From: Glandiceps talaboti
Taxonomy: Eukaryota > Hemichordata > Enteropneusta > Spengelidae
Assembly: GCF_964340395.1 (NCBI RefSeq)
Contig: NC_135571.1
Coordinates: 6,028,953-6,092,952, forward strand
DNA: 64,000 bases
Direction of reading: 5' to 3'
In this document: one piece after another, positions 1-23,139 of the stretch
How positions within the stretch are numbered: the first letter of the stretch is position 1
How the letters are laid out: each line of letters starts with the position of its first letter
Made by a program: the position numbers and the translations under genes
Notes under the pieces: generated by a model
Databases searched by the model: none
Told to the model about the DNA's origin: nothing
The model's input: only the letters and a program-made list of their open reading frames with translations

Positions 1-1312
1 AAATCTATTGAATCGACAACATTCCTTATATTTTGTTGTTCCACAAACAATTCACTTAAAAACACCAAATGGTGGGTTAGTTGTCAAATTTAGGCAAGAA
101 AATCAGTTGCCAGGCAGAGCCGTAGAAAAGGTTGGTCGTTAACAAGAGAATGAGCCGTCTCATCTGTATGGCTCCACTTATTAAATACAGGAGTAATTCA
201 AGACTATGGGATTCATACATTTGGATTTGATTTAATCCTTGTGGCTTATCATACAAGTTAGTAGTAATCCAAGATTGTTGGAATTACATTGGATTAAGGA
301 TAAAACCTTGTCGATATGACTTGGAGAAACCATGGCGATAAAAACCAAGGTAGCGCCATCTTATCTTTATCCTGAGATACAGAGTCATAAAGTTATAAAG
401 CCTTCCTGCACCAATAGTAAACCAATACCATCACCAAGGGAAGATATTGTAATTAGACTATAGAGGGCGCCCTAACACGTCATGGTGAAATCTAACAAAC
501 TGTTCTGAGCCTGAGACAGTGTCCTATACAACCTCATTCTAGCAAACCAGAGGTGTTACTGCTTCTGCTACGCTTTGAAATAAAGTGATTCTGTGGCAGC
601 GTGTTCTGGATGGTGCCATAAAAGAGGCCGTGGTTTTGCGACGATGATACAACGTGTACCATATGTTTCTTTGAAAATGTAGCTTATGTTTATGATCTGG
701 TGAAATAAATTTCATTCATTCATCACCTAACCACTTGATGACAATGCATAATCATACTTTGTTTTTATTCTCAAATACAAAAATGACGTGACAATTAAGT
801 GTAATAGTCTACACTTGTTATTAATCTTTTTCCCTGAAATAATGACATCTGTGGTATGATCAAATACCCAGTTTGGACTAGAGTAAAAGTCAGGTGTTAA
901 AGGCAAGAAAATGAAATATAAAATGAAAAAACTGATATATGATAGAGCTATCTAAAATGTTTCTGCAGAACAAAAGATTAATATTATCAGATCTCTATGG
1001 CTCCACTGATGAAGATAACACTAATGTGAGAACCTGGCATTGAATCATGGGCCTTTAATAAAACAAATTATTAGATACACGAGAAGGGTTTTCTTTCCAG
1101 TTTGCTGATCATTCTAATGATTTACAATGTTATTTTTCAGTTTTCTTCTTTCTTTTGATCAATTGTTACTCATAAACATTCATTCCGTCCGTACTCAAAA
1201 CATTCCACAGGAGTTGCAGAATATGAAAAAGGTACAAAAAACATCAAAATTTGATTACTAGCTAAGTACATGACATTGACAATAATTTGTGTCATCTTCT
1301 GCTTTATTACAG
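1..1312 (+). other. intron of PDE3 upstream of the first visible exon
   Basis: No coding exon is recognised here. Around 540-725 is a segment with GTGCCATAAAAGAGGC and an ending AATAAATTTCATTCATTCAT, which looks like the 3' end of a retroelement. A related phrase (GTGCCGTAAAAGAGGC) recurs near 43830. The acceptor TTTATTACAG closes the intron at 1312. Confidence 0.5.
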
Positions 1313-12456
<11,144 letters not shown>

Positions 12457-15220
12457 TTGGTGGTAAGTGACCAATAAGATGATTGGTCTCAAAGATAGAT
12501 TCAAGATGATAGAAGAGTTGTGATTGATGGAGACTTTGAAATCTGTATGGCCAGTTTTCATTCAGATTGATGTAAGAGATCGAAATTTTAAAATTCAGTA
12601 TTAGATATTTTAAAGGAACACAAATGCTGATTGGTTGCAAAATCTCTCAAATGAATAGTATCTTATATTTTTGTGTCAAAGCTATGATATGTATTGATAT
12701 GAATGAGTGAAGTTCTGGAAACAACCAATCACAGTGCTTCTTTCACAGTATACATGTATGGAAGTTCTGGAAACAACCTATTACAGTGCTTCTTTCAAAT
12801 TATGTGGAAGTTCTGGAGACAACCAATCACAGTGCTTCTTTCACAGTATGTGGAAGCTGTGGAAATGAACAATCATAGTGTTTCTATCCCAGTATGTGAA
12901 AGCTGTGGAAACAACCAATCACAGTGCTTGTTTCACAGTAAATATATGTGGAAGTTCTGGACATAGCCAATTTACAGAGTTCCTTTCACAATATGTGGAA
13001 GCAGTTCAGTGAACCTTCAAATATATGGTTGTTCGGCGGATGCAGTGATCTTAATTTTAATTGTTAATGTGTGTTGGAATAACTTAAAATTATTAATTCT
13101 TAAATATAGTAAGTTTTACTCAAAGAAAAGCTGAAGCTGAAAAGCTGAAAAAAATATGTTTTCACTTTCACCTGATTACCTGTATATTTTAATATAAATA
13201 GCTCATCTTTTTAGAGGATATGGGTAAGTCCATTTTGTTGTGGGGGAGTTAGCTATAGGTTCATGTTAAGTAGGTTTAAATTGCTGTTATTCATGAATTT
13301 GCTTTTTCATGCATTACAACAAAATTAGCTCTCTAGAACTCAATTCATGATTTTATAACTTGAGTTAAATGTTTGTAGCTACTGCATATTGTTTTTGATT
13401 TTAATGAAGACTAATATTTACCAACTAAAATGGAAAACTACTGACTTCAAAGAAACTTGAAATTTCCTGATAGGCTAATCACCAGGTGTTACATGCCTTG
13501 TATATTTCCCTGATTGGCCAATCACCTACAGTTGTTTCCCAGATTGGCATATCAGTTTTTCCACAGTGCATAGATTCGCACCTGGTAATTGGCTAATCAA
13601 CCACTTACCACTCCAAGTAGTTACTGGAAATACCCCGTTCAGACGTGCACTGTTACATCAGTGCTGCACCAGTGTGAAGTTACAACGTGATTCCATAGGC
13701 CTACCAGGTTTGCTTGTCTGATGCTTTGGTGAAACTGCGTACGACATGTGACAGGCAAACTTGATAGCTTACAAGAATTCAGTTGTAACTTTAACATGCA
13801 CAGCACCTGCGTAACTGGGCATGTCTGAACAGGATATTAATATTACATGCTTTAGAATCTAAATATTATTCAATCTGACATTGCTTCACCCAAGAACACA
13901 AAATAAATTATGTTTCCATTGTTGATAAAAAAAATAATTGCTTTTCTGAAATGTTCAAAAAATATATTCTTAATCTCTAGAGCTGCATAATATATGATAT
14001 TTTTTTTATGAATAAATTATCATCATGGATTTAATTGACAGAGAATAACATTGTTAACAATATTTCTCCAGGAGTCAAACAAGATTTTTTACAATTTTGA
14101 TGAAACTGCTCGATGTTTTCAGACTAATGATTTTCTCTAATAAGGAAACAGAAATTAATATATCTACTGTGATACAATTGAAGTATTATATATATAGTGA
14201 ACATATATCTTGACTGTGTTTTGAGACTTAGTTGTGCATAAATGGCACCCCTAAAATTAATGATAGCGGAAGTGTGATATGGCAAGAATAAGTTCTCTCG
14301 GGTAATGATGTTTCTATGGTTACCATGCATATACCGGTACACTGCATTTTAGGTTATTGTTCACTCTTTTTGTTTCATACAATCACGAAGCACGCAATAA
14401 GAAACTGTACGTTCTAAACTAAGATAGTGAGATTGCAATTTATTGCTACGTTAATTAGCCTGAATAAAATAAACTGTTTAAACGTAAATGTAACTAGATG
14501 CAGACATAGTTGCACTTTGGTTCATTTCAACGAAACGACACAAGAAACTGTATTCATTCAATCTTGCTATCTTAAAGTGTAGCATGTACAGTTTGTTATT
14601 GATTTCTGTGTGGTTGTATCAAACAGAGAGAAAGAACAGTAATGTGCAGTGCGCTGTATATCATACATTGTAAACATGTTCTGATTTGCAATAAGTTTAA
14701 GGGTTTTCTAATTTCATTTTTGTCCTACAGAGACTATGACATAAACAAAAAATAATGCCAGTATCTTAAAAAAGTTTGTACGAAATTAAAAGGACCTGTG
14801 ATAATTGATGAATGAGGATGAAATTTACTTAATTACGCACAGGTTACTAAAGACACTTTCGATTGGTTCTTTCAATGTAAATAGGAAAGCATAAACCAAT
14901 CATAAAGGAACTTTTACAAATTTGCATATATAATACACTAATCACCATCCACCTTGTAGATTTGCCATAAGAAAGAGTAGGTGTCCATGTTTTGTGCATG
15001 TCTTCATCTCCGTGCTGCTTTCTAAGTGCAGGTATATTTGCCAGATATCTTGACGTAAGTATATGCTGCTGTAAAATATATATCCCTTCTTTTAATATCG
15101 TTGTATATATATGATGTACCTTTTTTAAAAACCAAATCATATACATTACTGATTCATCTAACCTGTCTATCACCAGGTCATGACCAATTGACCAATCACA
15201 TTTCATATTTCACCTCATTT
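12457..15220. other. downstream of PDE3: probable 3' UTR then intergenic, with small repeats
   Basis: Positions about 12700-12995 contain about six copies of a 45-50 bp unit with GGAAACAACCAATCACAGTG. Positions about 13625-13840 are an imperfect inverted repeat (CCCGTTCAGACGTGCAC left, GGGCATGTCTGAACAGG right), probably a MITE. Several AATAAA hexamers occur (13902, 14464), but the true poly(A) site cannot be chosen. Confidence 0.5.
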
Positions 15221-15224
15221 GCAT

Positions 15225-15405
15225 AAGTTATTCTTGATCCATTTGCAGAAGGTCATGGGCATTCTAATTGACCTCATTTGCATAGGTCATAAGTATCCCT
15301 ATGGACCTTATTTGCATAGGTCATAAATATTCTTATGAACATAATTTGCATAAGGTCATAGGTATTCGTATTAATCTTATTTGCATAAGCTCATGCAAGT
15401 AATCT
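15225..15405. repeat. degenerate tandem repeat with TTGCATAGGTCATA
   Basis: About four copies spaced roughly 45 bp, each with ATTTGCATAAGGTCAT and a following TATTCxTAT. No coding content. Confidence 0.75.
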
Positions 15406-16089
15406 TATTTAGTTTGCCATTCTTTTTGTGTGGAGAATACCATTATCTTCATAGGGTGAGAGCCTTACTGTAACATTGTTTTCTAGTTTTTTATCGGCTG
15501 CTACTTTATATTTTTAATGATGTGCGCAATGTTCAACCCCTATAAATATATTGGCATGATCCAACATGACACAGCAACTTCCTCTTTTTAATTATTTTCT
15601 ATGCATTTTTAAAAGAAAAAAAAATCTCTTCTCACAAACATATACACATTCATACACTTTCTAGAAAGTGCTCCATCCCCATGACAATAATGGTTGAGCT
15701 CACATACATACCTCATTTATATTTTTCCCACCCAGACCAACAAATGGTTGTAGAATTTTATTTGATTTATTTTATCAGGGACTTCTCTAAATGAAGCAAA
15801 AGAAATTATTCAGAAATTATGTAATTATAGAATATTTTATGAAATTATAGGTTGGAGTGCGTGTGTGGAGTAAACTTATTTATGTACTAATTCATGTATT
15901 TATTACAAAGTACATGTGTTTGTTGTTCTGTTTTGGGCTGAATGAATATTCCTTTCTGTGTCTGTATCATATGGCTAAATACTAGTGTTTTGTGTGAATG
16001 GATTAAAATATTGTGTCCTTTAATTTGATTAGACCTGTCTTAGAAATGTAGTGTTGAAAGTTTCATTTTATGCAGAGGTACCCAGAATG

Positions 16090-16420
16090 CCATTAGTGGT
16101 ATTATGGTAACACTTTTAATTTGAATATAAATAGCATATTGCCTTATATGGTATTATGGGAATGCTCAACACAATTAGCTCATGTCCTTTTATGGTATTA
16201 TTTTAATGCCTTTAATTTGAATAAATTAGCTCATTCCTTTTATGGTGTTATGTCAATGCCTTTAATTTGAATAAATTAGCTCATTCCTTTTATGGCGTTA
16301 TGTCAATGCCTTTAATTTGATTAAATTAGCTCATTGCTGTTTATGGTGTTATGATAGTGCTTTTAATTTGAATATAATTAGCATATTGCCCTTTATGGTA
16401 TTACCTTTTATGGATTTATG
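16090..16420. repeat. 50-bp tandem repeat
   Basis: Copies of AATGCCTTTAATTTGAATAA ATTAGCTCATTCCTTTTATG are spaced exactly 50 bp at 16205, 16255 and 16305, with more degenerate copies on both sides. Confidence 0.8.
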
Positions 16421-16429
16421 GTGACCTCA

Positions 16430-18318
16430 CTATTTTGAATACGAGTGACATATTGGAATAGTCCTTAATAATATGAATCCAAAAGCTTATTTGCATTTTG
16501 TGGTATTTTGATTCTTGTTCATTAAGATATACGAGTTGCTCTATTCCTTCTATTATATAATTTTACTCAGATTTATTTGATAAAATGCCTTTCAAAGTGT
16601 TGTGCCTTTCCGTACTCAGTTGAATACAAACTGCTTATTATATTTTATGGTTGTGTGATTTAGATAGATCAGTATGCATGTAAAATAATAGCTTGTTGTG
16701 TACCTTTTATGGTGTTGTGACATTACCATATTTGGTGTCCATTTTGCCTTATATGGTCAAATGAATAATTGGCACACCTGAATGACACCTTTCTGAACGA
16801 CAACAGTTCCATGATACGGTAGAATGCACCCCGGGGACAAATTTCCCGCAAAATCAATGTTTTTCAATTCTCTCCAAATTTTGCCATATGAAATTTTGTT
16901 CCTGTCCTCTTGAAATAATGAAAGAAATTCTGGGGAGCACCATCTTGTTTTCAATCAATCTTTTATTTGTCTTTTGAGTTAATACAGTTTTTGGCAGCCA
17001 TATTGGATTCTAACGTGACTATATTTTAATATCATAAAATGTGTATGTAAACCCAGATTTTTTATTGATTTTAACTGAGAATGAGTTTAGTTTTCTTGAT
17101 CAGAGGAAGAGCAAAATTTAGAAAGATTATATCTGAGGTGCATTCTACTTTTAATAAAATCTTTAGCAATCATTTTATCAACATGGCCTGTACTCTAAAA
17201 ATCCCTAACCCTAATATTACTTGTTTTCGTCATGTGACATGTCTTGGAATATACCATATGAATTGGGCCAGGTGTTCTTCAGTCTTGCCGGTTATTTGAA
17301 TGTTTTGGATGTCTTTCAAAAAGACATGAACCATTTTAATAGTTTTCAACCTTATTGCAGTGATATCAATTTTAACCCTGAAGTATGACAGCAAGTATTT
17401 CTCATGAATTGATGTCTTAAAACTGAAATATTTCCTAACATCACATTTGTTCTGTATAAAGTAACAACTACACGTCTAATTGACCTTTGACCTAGCTGAA
17501 AGGTCGTTTGTTTTTTGACTGTTTACCTGCAAATTGGTAGATTATTTTGTTAGAATTCTCAAACATTTTTTAATTATTGTTAGTAAACCACCCTTTCTTT
17601 CAAAACCATCTCTCTGAAATGTTGTTCATGATCATTGCGATTTAATAAGTTGGCCTGTCTGAATTTGGATCTTTGATATTGCCTTGCTGTCACACTAACT
17701 ATTTGTGATATTCTCAGCGCCATCTTGTTAATTTAGCAAAGCCCCAGTGGCCATGAACAGTATGTGTTTGTATACATTTACATAATAATATGACGGTAAA
17801 TTATGTAGCTGCTAACTGTGGTGGTCATCTGAGAAATGAGGGTTCATTTACATAATAACCTCATTTGTATATTCAAACAGGCTGATGTAGCATTATCATT
17901 CGCTATTGTGACCAATCAGTTTGTGAGTGCATTTTCAACCCAGTTTATACTTGAGTGCATAATTTTCAAACTACAATAATGGCTTCACGTTGATAGTATT
18001 ACAAAGGTTAATGAGACAGCAAAACAAAACCACAGATCGCGTTACTTGTAAATTTGTGTAATTTTGGAATTTGTTGTTGATGAAACACATCATTTAGAGT
18101 GTTACTGATTTACATAATGCTTTCACAAAATGTACATTTTATCAAATAGGAAAAAAGTTCTTCAAAATTGTGATATTTTGTTGATCATCAGTCATATTTT
18201 GACCATAACCAATACAATGAAAATTTTAAAAAGCTGCAAAAGTAGGGGTTTTAGGATATAAACATGGTCATTAAGAACATTCTATCAAAAGATATTGTTT
18301 CTGTGACTGGAATTGAAA
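16430..18318. other. intergenic, nothing recognised
   Basis: AT-rich sequence without convincing exons, RNA genes or structured repeats. TATGGTGTTGTGACATTACC-like phrases near 16705 suggest a decayed extension of the neighbouring repeat. Confidence 0.4.
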
Positions 18319-18581
18319 CACAGCAATAGGGAACTTGCAAACCCGCCATGTTGAATGTTGCATCATGGGAAATGTGATAATAAATATTAATCAATTAGTA
18401 TTGTGAACAATATTGTTACATTGTTTGAACCACGAATAATCAATTCATAGTCACCCTGACCATTGTGGGAGGTTTTTTGTACCAGTAGCTCCAGATTAGA
18501 TGTTACAATAACCACAGATAATCCCATAGTCCTTTGCATCTGAGCATGCTCAGTCTGGTTTGCAAGTTCCCTATTGACTGT
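18319..18581. mobile_element. MITE with 19-bp perfect terminal inverted repeats
   Basis: CAATAGGGAACTTGCAAAC at 18324-18342 is the exact reverse complement of 18558-18576. The symmetry extends outwards as CACAG/CTGTG with one offset base. About 253 bp lie between outer ends; no transposase. Confidence 0.8.
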
Positions 18582-19464
18582 GTGATCTCATATTAGAAAT
18601 GATCTGAAAATATAACAACACTCCATGACACATGATTGTGTTATTAAGTTTGGATTCAACAAACATTGGAATTTTTGGGAGGTTCTTATTAACTGTCTAT
18701 ACTTAAAATGCTATTGTCACCTTTCCTGTTTTGCTGCTGGCTTAATTTTCATTGTAGTGATTGTTTTCTGATAATGAGATCTTGTGAGATATCGAGGCAG
18801 AAAACCGTAATCATGACATTAAATATAGAGAAATTGTGGACAAGGTCAGAAACATAAAGTTGAAATCTATGATTCCTAGAGATATTTATGTGGGTGACTG
18901 TACAACAATGTTGCTGTTTTTCCAAGCCAATCAGGGTTCACCTTCACCTCACCAGAAAAACTGATTGGCTCTGCAGCAGATATTCATTGTTACTGTTAGC
19001 CAATCAGGTTATACATTGACTTGTAAAGCTATGATGTTGAATTAATTTACACATAGAAATGTATGTATTCTGCATATTATGCATATAATTTGCATATATT
19101 ATGCATGTTTGCAGTTTAGGTAGGTATCCTCAGAGATGCTTCTGATTGGCTGAGAAGTCTAAGGACCAAATTAAAGACCGGTATTTCTTGCCAATTACAC
19201 TGCAGATTAAATGCTATGAACTCTGTCTTCCAGTTTATTGTGGCCAATCAGATGCAGCATCTCTGTGAGAATGGTTGAGATGTATTTGATAAATTTGTAG
19301 ACGTCATTAACAGGTTAATATCTCTTCAGTTCTATGTTTGATATGTATGATAATGAAAGACATGCAAATATGATCCGAGATTGATGAGAGAAAAGATCAC
19401 ACAACTTGATTTGATCAAGTGGACTTTTTCAGAATCTGGAACGAACTCTAACTAAATTGAAATA
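18582..19464. other. intergenic, nothing firm
   Basis: Around 18925-19260 several phrases like AGCCAATCAGG and GATTGGCT recur on both strands, which may be a decayed inverted-repeat element. No gene is seen. Confidence 0.35.
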
Positions 19465-20136
19465 AACATAACCTGGTCAGGGGTGTTACCCAACTTTGCA
19501 TAGTCATAATCTGGTCAGGGGTGTTACCCAACTTTGCATAGTCATAACCTGGTCAGGGGCACTACCCAACTTTGCATAGTCATAACCTGGTCAGGGGCAC
19601 TACACAACTTTGCATAGTCATAACCTGGTCAGGGGCACTACCCAACTTTGCATAGTCATGATCTAGTCAGGGGCATTACCCAACTTTGCATAGTCATAAC
19701 CTGGTCAGGGGCACTACACAACTTTGCATAGTCATGATCTAGTCAGGGGCATTACCCAACTTTGCATAGTCATAACCTAGTCAGGGGCACTACCCAACTT
19801 TGCATAGTTATAATCTGGTCAGGGGCATTACCCAACTTTGCATAGTCATAACCTGGTCAGGGGCATTACCCAACTTTGCATAGTCATAACCTGGTCAGGG
19901 GCACTACACAACTTTGCATAGTCATGATCTAGTCAGGGGCATTACCCAACTTTGCATAGTCATAACCTAGTCAGGGGCACTACCCAACTTTGCATAGTTA
20001 TAATCTGGTCAGGGGCATTACCCAACTTTGCATAGTTATAACCTAGTCAGGGGCACTACCCAACTTTGCATAGTCATAACCTGGTCAGGGGCGTTACCCA
20101 ACTTTGCATAGTTATAACCTGGCCAGGGGCATTACT
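19465..20136. repeat. 38-bp minisatellite, about 18 copies
   Basis: The unit is ATAACCTGGTCAGGGGCACT followed by ACCCAACTTTGCATAGTC. GTCAGGGG recurs every 38 bp from about 19472 to 20117. Variants (GTGTT, CACTA, CATTA; ACCCA or ACACA) alternate in blocks, indicating multi-unit duplications. Confidence 0.95.
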
Positions 20137-22000
20137 TGGCATCTGTAACAAGAGATATTTTATCAAAAATGTTCTTCTTATATTTAACTAATGATTGTAC
20201 TTACCAAAGCTAGTATCATAGTCAAGTGACCAACCCTTTTCAGTATTCATTCCCTAAATCAACAGATAAATGGTCACATTCATATGATCATACTAGGCAG
20301 TCGTGTCAGAGGTGAACATAACACCAGAAAATAAAAGACTCGATCATAAACTTTGTGTTCTGAAGAGCCATTTCATGATTCCACATATCACATAAATTTT
20401 TCACAATTCCCAAGAAACACCTTATTGAATCTTGTTTCACATTCATTGTTCTGTGATTGTCTTTGCTGTGATCTAGTGATACTGCATGGATGTCAGCAGA
20501 TATGCATATGTATTAGCTGAACAATATGCATTCATGATTAATAATTATCTTCAGATAAAGTCATGCATATTTATTGTTCATCTAATGTATATACATGTCT
20601 GTTAACTCTTATGAGGCAATGCTGGACCACTGCTAGGACAATGAATGTAAAACAAGTTTCAATTTGGGTTTTTCTCTGCAATCATGCAATATTTATGAGG
20701 TGTGAAATTATGAAATGACTCTCCAGAACTCAAGGTACATGATCATGCCTTTATTTCCTGAAGTGGTGTCCCCCACCGCATCTCCCCTTAATAACCAGGT
20801 AATCAAACAGTTGGAAGGACTGAACTATTTCCAATTAGGTTGGGACGTAGACTTTGTAGAAAAAAGTTTCTCCAATGTTTAGGGTTCGAAGTAGTTTTCA
20901 ACAGGCCAAAATGTGAGAAGAGTAGCAAAAAGTTAGAGTAACTATATGGATTGAGCTAAAAACCCAGCAACAGATTTACAACGATAACGTACACAGACTG
21001 AGAAATACAGAACACGAAATTTACTGTTGTTTATTTCTGGTGGCATGAGGTCATACTACATACAGCAGAATTACACCAGTGACCTTCAAGGGTTTGCATG
21101 GTATGAATATGAATTGAGAATCGTTGATAAACCTACCGTACTGAACTGTGTTAGCGCCCTCTTGCAGAAAAAGACCATTGTGGGGAAAGGTTCGATTTAA
21201 AGTGCCTAGAATGCTGACTCGGCTCTTTTCAGCTGGTTCAACAGATATATAGGCAAGTGTGTGACTTTTGGTGTAAAACTTAAAAACTTCAAAAAGTGTG
21301 CAGGCCAGTCTGCTCTTTAGTTAGTATATTTTTATGGTTGTCTAAAAGTAAGGGCTTGAAGTCTATAGAGGAGCATCAGTACCAAAGGGTTAAGTTGAGA
21401 GGGAGAGGTTAGTAAATGATGAATTCGACAGAAATTGAATTTGTGAGTATTACTAAATTTTAACTTAATTTATGCCACAATTGTTAACCTAAACCTACCT
21501 ATGGAGTTTGCAGATTCTCAAATTATTGTAGCAAGATGTTCTTTTGTTTGTTGTTATTTTCATTTATTTCTGTTGTCACTAATGTTACCAACAAGTACTA
21601 TGACTATGCTATGTATATCAAACTTACTGTTTTATTATCAGAGTATACTGTCCAACCGTTTTGAAGCAAATCTTAACGGGTTTTTCTCCTGTCCATACCT
21701 TGTTAGCATTAAGGGTTTTTTGTTTTGAAGGCATTATGCTGTCATACTATGACATGTTTTTTTTTCTGTACAATACTGCTCTAGAGATTTGATGAATAAA
21801 GATATATCTGAATGAATTTTTGTTCATTCCTTTTTTTTTGTTGTGTGTTGAAGTATGAAAGATGTGCTTGCTGTATTAAATGGAACATTTTTTTTCAAAA
21901 TATATTTAGCCCATAATGCAAATGGGCACCACCTGGATCTCTCAATCGTTAATTTTTGGTATAATTTGTATTATCCCTGCATCACTGACAATTGACATTT
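20137..22000. other. intergenic, nothing firm
   Basis: No exons recognised. A possible poly(A) signal AATAAA at 21795-21800 is followed by T-rich sequence and could end a retroelement tail or a transcript. Nothing else stands out. Confidence 0.35.
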
Positions 22001-22215
22001 CCAAAATTTGCCATAGTGGCGGTCTACTTCCTGTCTGTGTGTACCTTGGGGGTATACATGGTATAGGTTTAGCTTACTCAATCATATAAAGCACTGCTGC
22101 TTTCCTTGATGTCTGAACAAGGTGAAGACATCCCTAATTTACATGTCTATAGCATACCAAGGGACAAAGCTCTGAAGAAACGGTATCTCTGCTGTGGGAC
22201 AGTGCACGACAATCA
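22000..22215. repeat. dispersed repeat shared with 58250-58440
   Basis: CTACTTCCTGTCTGTGTGTA CCTTGGGGGTATACATGGTA and AGCACTGCTGCTTTCCT occur in the same order and orientation at both places. Unclassified interspersed element. Confidence 0.75.
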
Positions 22216-22235
22216 ACAGAAATTATTATTTATGA

Positions 22236-22243
22236 ATGAACAA

Positions 22244-22282
<39 letters not shown>

Positions 22283-22401
22283 ATGTCTGTCTGTCTGTAT
22301 GTATGTATGTATGTGCATGCATGCATGCATGTACGTACGTACGTACGTATGTATGTACGTACGTAAGTACGTATGTATGTGTGTACGTACGTATGTATGT
22401 A

Positions 22402-22448
<47 letters not shown>

Positions 22449-22512
22449 ATGTATGTATGTATGTATGTATGTATGTATTAGCATTATTATTGACCTGGAA
22501 CAAGAAACTATG

Positions 22513-22602
<90 letters not shown>

Positions 22603-22632
22603 CGAGCGAGCGAGAGAGAGAGAGAGAGAGAA
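22236..22632. repeat. compound microsatellite (CTGT/GTAT/GTAC)n then (GA)n
   Basis: (GTCT)n at about 22246-22298, (GTAT)/(GTAC) mixtures to about 22479, then (GA)n from about 22516 to 22631 with a few GAGC interruptions. Long translations here are artefacts of simple sequence. Confidence 0.97.
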
Positions 22633-23139
22633 TATGACAATAAAACTAATCAACTTTTCATATATCACCTTGTTGGTATTTATTTATTTATTTCAGTTAT
22701 TTAATCAAATCAAATCAAATCACAATTGCAACAAATCGAATTGGGTGAATTAGAGGGCGACAGAATTCAACCAACATTACGTGACATATTGACAATCAGG
22801 GGGGGGGGGTTGTTTACGACACACGTTTATAGATGTAGCAAATACACAGAAAAATAAAACGTGCACGCAGACGACAGTAGGTAGTTAATCCCAGATTCAA
22901 CCCACCCCAGTATCTCGGCCTAGGTCTATATGGTTCACCAGGATGAGGCGCCCTCACAAGTTGGTCTCTAATCGTGACAAGTTGAAGAAACAAGGATATG
23001 AAAAATAAAAATCAGTTAGAAGAAGCACAGACAAGGTAGGAACTTATCCCAACAGGTAATGGTCCGATGTGTTAATAGGGTGATTACAAACTCTGTAAAT
23101 CGTCTCAGGTAGGTTGTAAGTATCTCATCATACACAGTT
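22633..23139. other. spacer between microsatellite and satellite
   Basis: Includes (AAATC)n-like TCAAATCAAATCAAATC at about 22707-22723 and a G-run at 22800-22809. No gene recognised. Confidence 0.4.

Noticed and set aside
19465-20136. CRISPR-like array (regular 38-bp period)
   Set aside because: There are no unique spacers between repeats; it is a plain minisatellite in an animal genome.
22230-22704. Frames with Cys/Val and Arg/Glu runs
   Set aside because: Produced by GTAT, GTCT and GA microsatellites.
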